From assembly GCF_000003815.2 (NCBI RefSeq), contig NC_049985.1:1515410-1579409 (forward strand): 64,000 nt of DNA, given 5' to 3'. This DNA is from Branchiostoma floridae. Its lineage: Eukaryota; Chordata; Leptocardii; Amphioxiformes; Branchiostomatidae. Below the pieces are notes generated by a model, which saw nothing but the letters and a program-made list of their open reading frames with translations, did not search any database and was not told the DNA's origin. The translations under genes were made by a program, and so were the position numbers. Shown here piece after piece: positions 10,291 through 22,017 of this stretch (its first letter is position 1; every line of letters begins with the position of its first letter).

Positions 10291-13200
10291 CATGTTAACC
10301 CTGACACCTATGTAGTCCACAAACTGCGGCACCAGCCCGGTGAGCTTGGCCATAATCCATGTGTAGAAGGGATAGTACACCTCCCGGGCGCGGGTCGCCC
10401 CTCCCCGGATAACCGCCTGGGCAGTCTCGCCGATCGGAGCGGCACCTTCCAGGGCTTTCTCACCGTCTGGCACATTCTGGAACAAAACAAAACAAGCAAG
10501 GTAACGCACCAGGGGGAGGGGAAAAATCGACCTTGACCTTCGCGCGAGTCTTCCAAACCTAGCCTGAGTACCATCAGGGAAGTACAGTAGAAGCCGCTTA
10601 ATGTCACACCCCATTTGCCAGTGCATTTCGTGCAATTATCCAGGTGGTGCAACAAAGCGAAGTTATTAAGCTGGAACGTACCACCATGGGATTTTGGGAT
10701 TTCGGGCAATTAACAGAAGTGTGTGATTATCCGTTGTGCAATTAACTGACTTCTACTGTAGTGTTAAAGTTAGCTTTAAAAAATTGTTTGCTTTAGTAGG
10801 TTATTAGCTCCTAAGGCTTACTTGCAACTTTTCCGATATTGTCGGTGTCGCGATGAAGCCCAGCACGGCGAGAGTGACGGACACGTCCTGCCTTGCCTTC
10901 ATCAGTTCCACACGGAGCGAGCTGAAGAACCCGTCCAGGCCGAACTTGGCGGAGCTGTAGAAGCTCAGGTTTGGCCAGTACATTTTACCTGCGAACAAGA
11001 CAGGAACACATCAAATTGTGATTTATCAAAATCCCTTACGTCTCAAGTTTTCATTTGATTTTCGTCCTCTTTCTTTCCAACGAATAAACGCTTTCCTTCC
11101 TCTTCCCCTTTCTCCATTTTCCTTCCTTCCTTCTTTCTTTCTTTTTTTCTTTCTTCGCTTTCTGTCTTTCTTTCCTTCCTGTCTGTCTTTCTTTCTTTTT
11201 TATTCATTTCTATCTCTATTTGACTTATCATCATCGAACAGCCTTTCGTTTGTTTTTCTTCCATTTATTTCTTACTTTCTTAATTTCTTTCTCTACGCTC
11301 TCCATAACTTCCTTTCTATTTTCTGTCCTCTCTTTTCCTTTCTCTCTCAATTCGCTCATTATCGTAATAGCAGCATGCACAATAAATAATGACAATACTA
11401 CGTCTGGTGTATCATTTGCAGCAAAGTACATGTAGGTACCCAATGTTTTGAATGAAATGAACAAAATGATGTTACCGAAACCAGAGGACACCACCACGAG
11501 ATGTCCGCTGCTCGCCTTCAGCAGAGGCAGGGCCAGGGAGGCCAGCCGGACGTAACTGACCAGGTTGATGTTAAGGAAATCCTCGAAGAAGTCCACATCC
11601 GGGTCCTGGTCCCAAGATTCTCCCTTGAAGAATTTGTCATGAAGAGGTCCGAAATTGGATCCAAGATGGTTCAGCACCAAATAGTCCAGTCGACCTGAAC
11701 GAAAGGTACAAATCAAGTATCAGCATACAGGAATGCATTTGAATGGAACGAGTTGCCTTCTACAGTACTGTAAGAATGGACACGTCTGGCTTATCCTTCA
11801 AGAAGCTACTGAAAAATCACTGCTGATCTTTGGCCGCCTGACCTCATTAGCTTTGATTCACGATATACGATTTTGATTGACGACCTGTTGTATGTATATT
11901 GTTATTTTCGGTTACATTGTTATATTATTTAGTTTTTCTTACTTCTTTGTTTATGTTATTCGCTTTATGTTATATACAGAGCACGCCTGTAAAGTAGTGT
12001 AAGCGCGCCTACCCTATAAAACGAAAACAGAAATAAACAAGAGTTCGGCGACCTCATACCTCCATGAAATATTTAGTGCTTTTGTAAATTTTATGCAAAT
12101 GACTTAGCCATTTACAAAATTTATGCATGGTGATGTTCATCATTGACTAACGTACACATGTCACAAGTATAAAATTCCCATCATTAGTCATTAAGGGGAT
12201 TTGCTATTTTTGTATATATTATGCAAATCAGTTACTCATTAGCATATTTGGTATCTGCTTATGTTTCACCTATCATAACTTACATGTGTTACATTTACTG
12301 AAATTCAGTTATTGAAAACAATGAAATTGTACAATTTCCTCATTAATTATGCAAATTAGGTCCTCATTTGCATAAAATATATATCATTATGAACATATTT
12401 GTCTAAGCTACCTGCATGCCAAAAATGATGGCAATCCGTCATTCCTTTCTATAGTTATCCTCTTTGGAGTGTCTTGACAAAAATGCCCCTGCAGTTCCAA
12501 AATTAAATGTAAGGGGGCTGAAACTTGCCCCACTTTGTCATGACGTTGAAAGCTATCTACCACCCAAATATCAAGACCATATCATGTCCAGTAAAAGAGA
12601 TACATTGAAAAAAACTGCTATGATAGAATATTCTCATTAATTATGCAAATGTATTCTAATTTTGCATGATTCGTATTTCATCTTATACAACATTGTCTGA
12701 GGTACCTACATACCAAAAATCATGAAAATCCGTTGTTCCCTTCTTGAGTTATCCACTTCAAAAGTTTTTGACAAAAATGCCCCTGCTATCCCAAACCTAG
12801 TCGCTAGGGGGCCCAAACTTATGTCACTTATTCCTGAGCAAAAGAGCTACCTAACACCCCAAAATCAGGACCATATGTTGTTCAGAACACGAGATAGCAA
12901 AACCGGAAGTTGCGCTGCAGTACCAAGGAAAGCCGCTAGGGGGGGCCAACATCTAATCACTTCCAGCTTTCATCACAACCCACCAACACACCAAGTATGA
13001 AACCAATCCACCCAGCCGTTCTTGAGTTATCTTGTTCACAGACAGACAGACAGACAGACAAACGCAGGGTAAAAAATAAATAGACATATTTCTACCTAAA
13101 GTAGATTTGAGTATATTATCTGACAAATAAATATGCATTCATTAGTGCGATTTTACTTTTAGATTATTGCAATAAAAAGAATGCAAAGCGCAAAGAAATA

Positions 13201-15061
13201 TTAAGATTTGGAGCACATCTTATTCCCTTACCGAATTTCTCCTCGGCTGTTTGAATGGTTCTCTCATAGTCTTACAAGATTCATCACCTAATTTGTGATT
13301 TTTTTTCAGTAATCCATGGTTTCTAGTAGATACTAGGCAAATGCAGCCGAAGACAATGTGCCAAACTTCTGAAACTTATTCCCTTACCGAATTTCTCCTT
13401 GGCTGTTTGAATGGTTCTCTCACAGTCCTCCGCCTTCCCCATGTCCCCGGCCACGTAGTGCGCCTCCTGGGCTCCCAGAGACACAGATTTCGCCACGACC
13501 TGGGAGAAAAGAGAGAAACACGGACTTTTAATCTCCTAGGTCGCCAAAACAATTTTCTCCTGTCTTATATCTGTCTTCTACCAACGTTATTGAAATAACA
13601 ACATACTAGTCAACAACCTGGGAGGTTGTGTGTCGGAACATTAGATGATAATTTTCCTAATATTACAAAAACCGGTGCCTTCTCTCGTCCTTCAGCCTGC
13701 TCTCCTTTAACCAAAACCAGGCCTATTTTCTCTATTTCTGTATAGACAAACTGAATTTGATCAAAACAGAGGAAAATATGTTCTCTCACCTCCTTCAGTC
13801 TGTCCTCCCTCCTGGCTGTGATGAGGATCTTTGCTCCCAGCCGGGCGTACTGGTACGCCATCTCTTCGCCGATACCGGTACTGCAGCCCGTGATGACGAC
13901 TGTGGCCCCCCGCAAAGATTCTGCTCGTTCAATTCAGATGTTAAAATTTTCCTTAAGCAGAGACGGTCACTGCTACACGTTTGATAATTAAGGGTTAATG
14001 ACCCGCCCCGATGTGTATATGGTGTCATAACGCCTGGTCCTTTGCTATAACCACAGAATAAAACCACCGAGTGAGCGAAGCAAACTTGCAAACTCCTGAA
14101 TGACGCATAGATCCCTTGGTACTATACGTGTGAATTCCTTTGTCGAATTTCTGAAAATTCACTTTTGTTCTTTGGTGCATACATTTGTAGGGAGATTACA
14201 GATTGCTGTCACACGACTAAGGATTAGCTGCCATAAACTTCATATTGAAACTGGAAGGCATACTCGCACCCCTCTGGAACAATGACTATGCAAATACTGT
14301 AATTTAGATAGAATAGAGGACGGACGCCATGTTGTAGTAGAGTGTAGATTGTATACCGTAGAGAGAAATGAACTGTATAAGGTTATACAAAACCAATTTC
14401 CTTATTTCATACACCTAAGTTCTGTAAAAAAATTCATATTTCTAATGCAAGTAGGCAACTAGACAAACCATCGATCATAAAACATATCAGCTCTTCTATC
14501 TCCACTATAACAGAAAAGCGAGGAGAAGTTGAATTTATCCAGCAATAGTCTCATTTTATATCTGTGAACTGTATCTTTTCAAGATGTCTTGTTGTGACCT
14601 GTACTTAGCCCGGTGTGGCAAAAATGTGCAATAAAGGTCTTCATTTATTTGAAACCAAAATATCCACAGAAAATATCAGAAACATTGCAGTCTTTGGCTG
14701 TTTAGAACAACAAAACTTATTATCAATGTTAACAGAATGAGCCATTCCCGCTTGCAATCTGTACTTATTCCCTCTGCTCTGGCATATGTTTCGCTTCTTT
14801 TGATTGGCCATATACCTTACTTTCTTGTCTGCATCATCGACACCGGTGCCGGTGTCGATTCATTCTGACCAATCAGAGGAGCGATACACATCGGCCTGGC
14901 CGAAATCTTTGTGTTACGGTGTCATAACCAACGTGGAACGGGGCCTTCTGATTGGTCCGTGGCGCCTGGCTATATGATAATTACTAGTAATTGTTATTGT
15001 TGCGTGGCCGATATGGCTTTCCAGGTTAGATAAATACGATTGATTGATTGATTGATTGGTC

Positions 15062-15092
<31 letters not shown>

Positions 15093-15713
15093 CGGTTGAT
15101 TGGTCGATCGATCGATTGATGATTGATTGATTGATCGGTCGATTGATTGATTGATTGATCGATTGATTGATCGATTGATTGATTGATTGGTCGATTGATT
15201 GATCGATTGATTGATTGATCGATTGATTGATTGATCGATTGATTGATTGATTGATCGATTGATTGATCGATTGATTGATCGATTGATTGATCGATTGATT
15301 GATTGATGGGGAAAAGATCGAGAGGCCGCGGCTCGCCGGCTGACTGACTGGCTTGCTTTCTCAGTCTCTGTATACCTTTTTCGTCGAACCGTAGCGAGCT
15401 ATTCTAATTTACCGTAGCGTAGCTACTATTTCTTTCGGATTTTTAAGGAATCATAAGGATTTTACGTCCTTCAATTTACCAGCTGTAGCATCCGACAAAA
15501 TGTTACTTAACCCCGGGCCACATACATAACACATTATGCAACTACATGTATGAAGATAAAGGGCTGGGGCCACACTGCGTCTGTTCAATGTTACACCTAC
15601 AGTATGGCAGATAGTCAATCTTTACCTGGATCGTAGGCATCGTAGTTCCAGTAGATCCCAAGGACTACAGCACAGATTAACGCCAACAAGCTGAACCACG
15701 AGAAACGCGACAT
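10276..15713 (-). CDS. HSD11B1L: SDR gene B: 11-beta-hydroxysteroid dehydrogenase 1-like, six exons
   Basis: Exons on the minus strand are 15713-15626, 13920-13790, 13499-13388, 11694-11476, 10988-10822 and 10476-10276, giving 305 aa with GT/AG borders and the same phases as gene A. It has a signal anchor (MSRFSWFSLLALICAVVLGIY), TGCSTGIG at 40-47, tetrad N154, S181, Y194 and K198, and a C-terminal exon beginning NVPDGEKALEG and ending NMLPES. The 5' flank, exon 1 and parts of several introns are almost the same as gene D, but on the opposite strand. Introns are large and filled with repeats: a LINE relic, a GATT microsatellite and an AT-rich interspersed element. Predicted to be an active ER-anchored oxidoreductase; substrate not inferable. 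Confidence 0.85.
12050..13075 (-). mobile_element. AT-rich interspersed repeat with GACA end, in SDR B intron 3
   Basis: Alternating blocks of ATGCAAAT/TTTGCATAATTA sequence and GACAAAAATGCCCCTGC text, ending in TTCTTGAGTTATCTTGTT plus (CAGA)n near 13040. The same text occurs at 27.65-28.55 kb in the other orientation and partly at 17.9-18.05 kb, so it is a dispersed family. There is no coding capacity, and the class is unknown. Confidence 0.6.
13218..13272 (-). pseudogene. partial second copy of SDR exon 3 in SDR B intron 3
   Basis: About 50 bp reproduce the 3' end of exon 3 (AGAGAACCATTCAAACAGCC...AAATTCG) with an intact GTAAGG donor. There is no 5' half or acceptor. The flanking 13140-13220 matches intron 3 of gene D (inverted), whereas the true exon is followed by sequence like intron 3 of gene A. 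Confidence 0.7.
14160..14660 (+). mobile_element. LINE (non-LTR retrotransposon) 3' relic in SDR B intron 1
   Basis: With small frame breaks it reads LRISCHKLHIETGRHTRTPLEQ, then IEDGRHVVVECRLYTVERNELY. This matches the RT C-terminal pattern R-H-L-IE-G-R...C..C..EDE.HF...C..Y...R found in many LINEs. It ends in GTGTGGCAAAAATGTGCAATAAAGGTCTT, a LINE-like 3' tail. It is 5'-truncated and dead. Confidence 0.65.
15038..15307. repeat. (GATT)n microsatellite in SDR B intron 1
   Basis: About 270 bp of GATT units with GATC/GGTC variants. Confidence 0.97.
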
Positions 15714-16025
15714 TGTCTGTACTTACACAGCAACAGAAATTACCCTGACTGGTTAACGCATTTGCGTTACAACCCAGTGCCTCCGGCATTGAACTGTGAC
15801 CCCATGGCCCCACTCAGGCGATCACTCATACGCCCATGGTAGTCTGAACTGGGTCAACCTTTAGAGGGGATCTTTGAACAGGGGTGCATATTTAAGTACC
15901 AAATATTCATACGAATTTCACAGAATTTTAGAGTCACTACTTAGAAACATACATATTTTACGGGATTCATTAGGGTTGTAATATTCCTTAGTACTGGATC
16001 CTATGAGTGCCATAACATTTGTATG

Positions 16026-16226
16026 TAACGCTAGTTCACCTTTACCCGCGGGGGTAACCTATACCCGTTGTATTTGAGAGCATGGTATTTAGGGATTATA
16101 TTAAGTCAACTGTGATTTAAAAGTGCGGTTTGACACCACCGTCCGTCAACTCGATATCCCTAAATATCCATTTATTTAAAAAAAACGGATATAGGTGACC
16201 TCGTGGATAAAGGTGATCTTCCGTTA
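16026..16226. mobile_element. MITE copy 1, TIR TAACGCTAGTTCACCTTTA
   Basis: The ends are inverted (TAACGCTAGTTCACCTTTACCCG and GGATAAAGGTGATCTTCCGTTA). The second copy, 84 bp away, has the same ends and a related interior, including TTTCAAATGTCAACATTTT-type text. Confidence 0.75.
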
Positions 16227-16309
16227 TAGGCTCTCTCGCAGATTTCCCTGCGCACGTGCGGGCCACAGGAATCCTGGATGATATGCAAAAGAGGAAGGCC
16301 CCTAAGATG

Positions 16310-16520
16310 TAACGCTAGTTCACCTTTTTTCCGTTGGGTAACCTAGATTCATTGTTTAAAAAAAGCTGGGTATCTAGAGATTTCAGGTCAACAACGTGGG
16401 TTTCAAATGTCAACATTTTCAAGATATTGCAATGAGAAACTACCTTCCATTGACGCCCCCCCCCCATTTGTATATACAACGGATATAGGTTACCCTACGG
16501 ATAAAGGTGAACTAACGTTA
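16310..16520. mobile_element. MITE copy 2, same family
   Basis: Starts TAACGCTAGTTCACC and ends GGTGAACTAACGTTA. It is non-coding and about 211 bp long. Confidence 0.75.
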
Positions 16521-17117
16521 ATTAGTCTCGTCTCGACCATGATCGCGATTTGCGTAACCATGTCCAGAACTTTATGGTGCCTGCAATCAAATTTTGGCCA
16601 TTTCCAAAATAAAAAAGAACTTTTCAACCATGCTGTAAGTAGTACCAAGGAGGTTAAACGTACAAAACAGCTGCAAAATGAGCAAATAAATACAATACAT
16701 ACAAAATGTAACGCTGCCACACGGTTCACCTACCATACATCCTCAGGGTTGCTACTTCCATCCTTAGGACTGGAAGGATCGCAAAGCATTCAGGTAAGTT
16801 CTTGTTAAGAATTGTCTCAAGAAGTCCAGCCGGAAGATTAGTGGGTATACGCCACCAATGGATTTTCTTGCATTTTACCTGCAATGAAATACGTAGCACA
16901 TGTTAAACGCTGTGCATAGGCTAAACTTAGTCTATATAACGTCGTGGGCTGAACCAAACTTGAATCTGAAGCACTCACGATCAGGTTCAAGTCTCGTACA
17001 TCGGGTGCTGGGAACGAGAGTGACCACGGATGACCGTGCTTGGTGCTCCACTGTGCGGCCCCTGCCTGGTATGTGTCCTGTGCTAAGCCCAAGGCCTACA
17101 GTGCTGCTCTAAGTACC

Positions 17118-20100
17118 ATGTCTCGTCTAGCGTGGGTCAGTCTGGCGGTAGTGTTGGCTGCTGTGGGGACTGGGGTCTACTGGAGCTATGATGGCTTCGA
17201 TCCAGGTAAAAGTTAAACTACTACTGTAACAGTCTATATCTAGTCCAGGGCGTTATATTTTTTGGAGCAATAAAAAGTACAACGACGAAGTTCATACGGT
17301 CAAGTACAAAATCGAAATACATACAAAGTAAACCCTAACATTCTTATTGCTAAAGAATATAGGCTAAAATAAGTACGTAATCGACTAATGGTTTGTTGTT
17401 AGAAAAAAAAACGTTTGCAGCACAAAGGTCAAAGCTAAGGTTCTTGACAACGAGTGCCGGCTAAGCCATCTTAAGAATGCTGGAGATGTTAATTATATAA
17501 GACAACGGAACGACTAAGACCGCAAAAGTATTAAATCATTTAACCGCACATTTACGAATAACCACACCAATCACGCGTCAACATTCAGCAACTGTACACA
17601 TCCAGAAAGGCGACGTACTATTCTTTAGATGGGCAATATGGCACTTCTACTGAGTCAATCTATCACTGTCAAAATATATCCTTGATCTGGTTAAATATAG
17701 TTGGCAATGCTGCATGGCATGTAACACTATCTTAATCCCCTGCCTCATATGCACGGGACCTTCTCAGGATTTTGCTTCTGACCACTCCACACTAAAGCTC
17801 GACGCTGGGTTGGTAGTAGCGTAGCTATAGAACCCAGCCAATGCTAGCTCCGATTCGCCCCTCTGATCACAGCCAAGCAGGATATTGAGTTTCCCTTCAT
17901 ATGCTTCAAAATGTATAGTCAATATTTTAATCATTGGCGACCTGCTAACACGCCAAATATGGGGTCGTTCTTGAGTTATCTTGTTGACCAACAGACAGAC
18001 AGACAGACAGACACACTGACAAACGCTACTATACCTTCTGGTGAAGGTAGTGACTAAAGAAAATCATCTGAAGAGAAACTAACTCATGCCTTCCAGAGTC
18101 TCTGCGGGGGGCAACTGTCGTCATCACGGGCTGCAGTACCGGCATCGGCGAAGAGATGGCGTACCAGTACGCCCGGCTGGGAGCAAAGATACTCATCACA
18201 GCCAGAAGGGAGAACAGGCTGAAGGAGGTGGGGATGTTTTGTAATAAAATCAGTGATAAAAAATGAATATTCTTCTCATATGAAAGACCTGAATAGCCCC
18301 GTAGCAGCCACTTGTCTAATTGCGTAGTACTACTATTCTTAATCTTGTAGTCTTGTGAGATATGTACAGTGTCATTGATGTAAGACGGTTCGACTCAACT
18401 GTATGCTTCCCCAGGTTGTAGCGAAGGCTATGTCTCTGGGAGCCCAGGAGGCGCGCTACGTGGCCGGGGACATGGGGAAGGCGGAGGACTGTGAGAGAAC
18501 CATTCAAACAGCCAAGGAGAAATTCGGTTTGGTTTTACTTATCAAAATATCCGTTACTGATACATTATACGCTCAGTATTATTGGAATCTTCTTACATTG
18601 CTCACTGCCGATGGAATACTGCTTGCCGAATTACTTACATTTGCTACATTGCTTATCTTATTATTTACTCATAACTCCATTTTTTATTTATTTATTCATT
18701 CATTCATTCATTCTTGTCCATCTATTTATCTATTTATTTTATTACAATTTATTATTGATTTTATTTCAGAACGCCTTGACTATCTAGTCATCAACCACGA
18801 AGGGTCAAGTTTCAAAAACGTTGTGGACTACTACGGAAAGAAGTTTTGGGACGAAGACCCTGATATGGACTACCTGGTGGACTTCCTAAACATCAGTCTG
18901 ATCAGTTACGTCCGTCTGGCCTCGCTGGCCATGCCTCTGCTGAAGGATAATAAAGGACATATCGTGGTGCTGTCGGGTTTTCATGGTAAGCATCCGGTCG
19001 CACACGTTGTGGGCTTTTCGTACGATTGCAAACGTACGGCATTTTTGCGACAGTTGCAAGGTCATTTTTGCGACAGTTGCAAGGTATGTTGACAATTCAA
19101 GTATTCTAAGGCCGTCTTAGACCATTATCGGTGGCTAGCTCTGTCACAGTCTGCTTTAATATTTTGCGACACAAACAATCATACTACGACCTACGACCTG
19201 GCGACAATTGCTGTACGATGGGTCGTAGGTGTGTCTCCTGTGACGAAAAAAAAACGTTGTCGTAGAACCTTGGTGTGGGTCGGATCTGTCATTGTCTTGC
19301 CGAAAATCTTACCACAAAAAAAACACTCTTGGACTCGCCTTTAAGCAAGGCAGTCTTGTACTTTTACAGTCAATGAGACGAGCTGACGTCATGATTATTT
19401 CAGGTCAAAGTACCTCGTAGATCAAGATTAACTGTTGCTGACAACACAACACTGTCAACAGTTGTTATTCTCATGGTCACCTTTGCTCTAACCTGGGGGC
19501 CAGGCAGGATCGGGTAGCTAGCTATTTTTTTTCTACGGGGATCAAAGGCCCGCCGATCTCATATTAGCGGTCGGACTGCCTTTGGTCCTTGTAGAATAAA
19601 CTCGCTAGCTACCCGATCCTGTCTAGCTCCCAAGGTATTGCTCCTCCTTCGGACTTAAACTCCCCAGAGCGCTAATATGAGATCGGCGAGCTCGAGCTGA
19701 CTGTCTTAGGTCCCCGTAGAGTAAACTCGCTAGCCACCCGATCCTGTCTGGCCCCCAGGGTACCTTTGCTCGTTCTCCCTCACCTCTGTACATGTGTTTC
19801 TAGGAAAGACTCCATTTCCTACCTGTACCTGGGGCTCCACTGCCAAGTTTGGCCTGGACGGGTTCTTCAGCTCGCTCCGTGTGGAACTGGTGAAGGCGGG
19901 GCAGGACGTGTCTGTCACTCTCGCCGTGCTGGGCTTGATCAGGACACCCGCGGTGGAAGACTTGTTGCAGGTATATAGACAGTTCGTGTTATGCTAGGGC
20001 ATGGCGCTAGCCAGCCTCTAGGGTGTAATTCAGTTGGCCGGAGTACACCCTTTAAACAGTCTGGAATCAAGGCTAGTTTTCCGTCAATTAACGGAACGTC

Positions 20101-20525
20101 GCTGCGTGTGACGGAAAAAAATTAAAATCAATCCGACAACCTTGACGGACAAAAATCGTGGGTAAAGATTAAAAAAAACTGAATTTGAATTAACCAACAC
20201 CAACATCTCATAGAAAGAAATTTCGAGCTGGCTATAGCCCCGTTCTAGAGTCATGATATTCCCTAACCGGGGCCCGGTTACAAACAACAGTATACATAGA
20301 GTACATACAATCGTCACACATTTCTTGCAGAATACAGAGACGGGACGAGAGGCACTGAAGGCGGCGGCGCCCGTGGACGAGACAGCCCGGGCCATCCTCC
20401 GCGGCGGGGCGGTCAGAGCCCGCGAGGTCTACTTCCCGCCGTCCGTGTGTTGGATTATGATTAAACTCCGACCCATGGTTCCTACCTTCGTCGATAACCA
20501 TGGGTCAGCATGCTTCTTTCCGTGA
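17118..20525 (+). CDS. SDR gene C: 11-beta-HSD1-like pseudoenzyme, six exons
   Basis: Exons 17118-17205, 18097-18227, 18415-18526, 18770-18985, 19804-19970 and 20331-20525 give an uninterrupted 302-aa protein with the family's phases. The signal anchor (MSRLAWVSLAVVLAAVGTGVYW) and cofactor motif TGCSTGIG are kept. The catalytic tetrad is not: Asn is Ser153 (codon 18895-18897), Ser is Gly180 (18976-18978) and Tyr is Gly193 (19833-19835); only Lys197 remains. The donor of exon 3 is GTTTGG and that of exon 2 is GTGGGG, both weak. Intron 3 is 243 nt and stop-free in frame. It is predicted to bind nucleotide but not to catalyse. A young decaying gene is the alternative, although the open frame argues against long neutrality. 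Confidence 0.75.
17700..18055 (+). mobile_element. interspersed repeat with (CAGA)n tail in SDR C intron 1
   Basis: Shares TTCTTGAGTTATCTTGTT plus a (CAGA)n run and the phrase ACCTTCTGGTGAAGGTAGTG with the repeats in SDR B intron 3 and at 27.65 kb. The left border is uncertain. Confidence 0.5.
19489..19761. mobile_element. fold-back MITE with 10-bp flanking duplication, SDR C intron 4
   Basis: The terminal arms are CTGGGGGCCAGGCAGGATCG on the left and CGATCCTGTCTGGCCCCCAG-like on the right, about 30 bp each. A second inverted pair around CCGATCTCATATTAGC/GCTAATATGAGATCGG lies inside. The direct repeat ACCTTTGCTC flanks both sides (19479-19488 and 19762-19771), consistent with a target-site duplication of Mutator-like length. 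Confidence 0.7.
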
Positions 20526-22017
20526 GGGGTGCGAGCTATCTGGACAGAACGTTACCTACCGCTCTCATTCAACGTTACGCGTGGTCGGTAAGCTATTCGT
20601 GAATGGCGTTTTGTCGATGTTAAAAATTCTAATGATTAAACTCGTCGTTAAGCATTAGCCTAAAATTTACAATGGAATGCCAATGGTAGCAAATTGTCAT
20701 TTGTCATTCGTAGCAGTCGTTGTGCAATAGTGTTTTAACTTTTGTTCTTCCCGTTTCCGTAGCTAATTTTACAGGTGCTATACGAGTATGTGAACAGTGT
20801 TTGCTAGCACAACGCTCCGTACGGCTGTCACCGTTGTGCTCAGATTTGTCTCACTATTTGTTACTCCCTCTGTCTCCGAGACAGAAAGCAGGACCAGAGA
20901 CACTGATAGTGTGCTGAGACTGCTTTATTTCATATTCAAGTAACTGTGGTCCAACTAATATGATAATGTCATTAATGACATGACACTCTTTCCAGTAGGT
21001 TATAGTATTTGAATAGTTGACAATCATAGTTCGTACGTCTAAGAATGAACTTTGTTTAGAAAGACTATTAGTCCACAACCATCACACCAATTACATTTCT
21101 TGGTTCTCGGGTAACTGATTCATGTTTGTTATTGTTGTTATTCTGTTATTGTTGTTATTGTTGTTATTGGGCGGGCCGACGTCTAAGAATGAACTTTGTT
21201 TAGAAAGACTATTCGGCTACAACCATCACACCAATTACATTTCTTGGTTCTCGGGTAACTGATTCATGTTTGCTGATATGAAAAATATAAAGACCACGTG
21301 TACTATTTACAATGTGAATAAAACCATTATATTTTACACCAACCAATTTACGAAATTACTTATCTTCCTGCTTGACGTTTTATGAAATGTATCAAACAGT
21401 CAACTGCTATGTTACACGTTGAGTTCCTTTTCACCAATTTGCATTGGAAGCTTCTATACTGTACAATGTAGGCATGGAGTCTATCATAGACTGCCCGCTT
21501 TGTGTGTGATATATCATATACCCCGGCTAAAGAAAACAGAAATAGTTAAATAAGAAATTTAATGAATTACTACTGTTCAAGGTACGGCTATTTCACAAAG
21601 GCCGAAGAGCCTTCGGGACGCAGTTCGAAAAACAGTGCAAATTTCCCCAGTTTGTTACATTGTTGATTCTGAAACTACACGTTGGTACTCCTCTTCAACA
21701 TGCTAATCATTTATAAATCAATCTTACATCACTGGTGTGATGACTCAATTTCTTGGAACTAAAAAACTTCATATACATGTCAAACAATCACAAATAAATA
21801 TTTCTTACATCAATACATCCTGTTAAATCTAAATTTCGTAAAGTGAACAAATATGTCCAAAAAAGCAGCTAAGTCACATTTACTTACCCCTTTTTAACAT
21901 TCTCACATGTCTAGTCCCGCGTCTTCCCCCTATTTACATTGCCAAAGCAAGATTCAAGTATCAAAACACCTCAGTAGATACATGTGCACCGGCTATTGTA
22001 AACGCACTTGCAAAATG
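20526..22017 (-). other. LRRIG1 3' UTR and intergenic DNA
   Basis: SDR C and LRRIG1 converge here. The LRRIG1 poly(A) site is near 20.9 kb, so most of this stretch is its 3' UTR. It includes a direct duplication of about 90 bp (21036-21127 and 21180-21270, starting GTCTAAGAATGAACTTTG) separated by a GTTATT repeat. Confidence 0.6.
20924..20929 (-). terminator. polyadenylation signal of LRRIG1
   Basis: AATAAA on the minus strand inside a block (GAGACAGAAA...CACTGATAGTGTG...CTTTATTT on the plus strand) that recurs downstream of every LRRIG gene in the window. Confidence 0.7.

Larger units (their letters stand above)
15714..17117. other. divergent intergenic region between SDR B and SDR C
   Basis: The two genes are transcribed away from each other, so both promoters should lie here. 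The 130 bp next to SDR B match the SDR D upstream region almost perfectly. The middle carries two MITEs (16026-16226 and 16310-16520). I see no further coding sequence. Confidence 0.6.

Noticed and set aside
11018-11389. Phe/Leu/Ser-rich frame of 123 codons
   Set aside because: It is the translation of a pyrimidine tract in SDR B intron 4.
14838-14857. Short GC palindrome CGACACCGGTGCCGGTGTCG
   Set aside because: A 9-bp stem with no second copy or neighbouring gene signal; too little to interpret.
15038-15307. CRISPR-like array
   Set aside because: It is a GATT microsatellite without spacers, in a eukaryotic intron.
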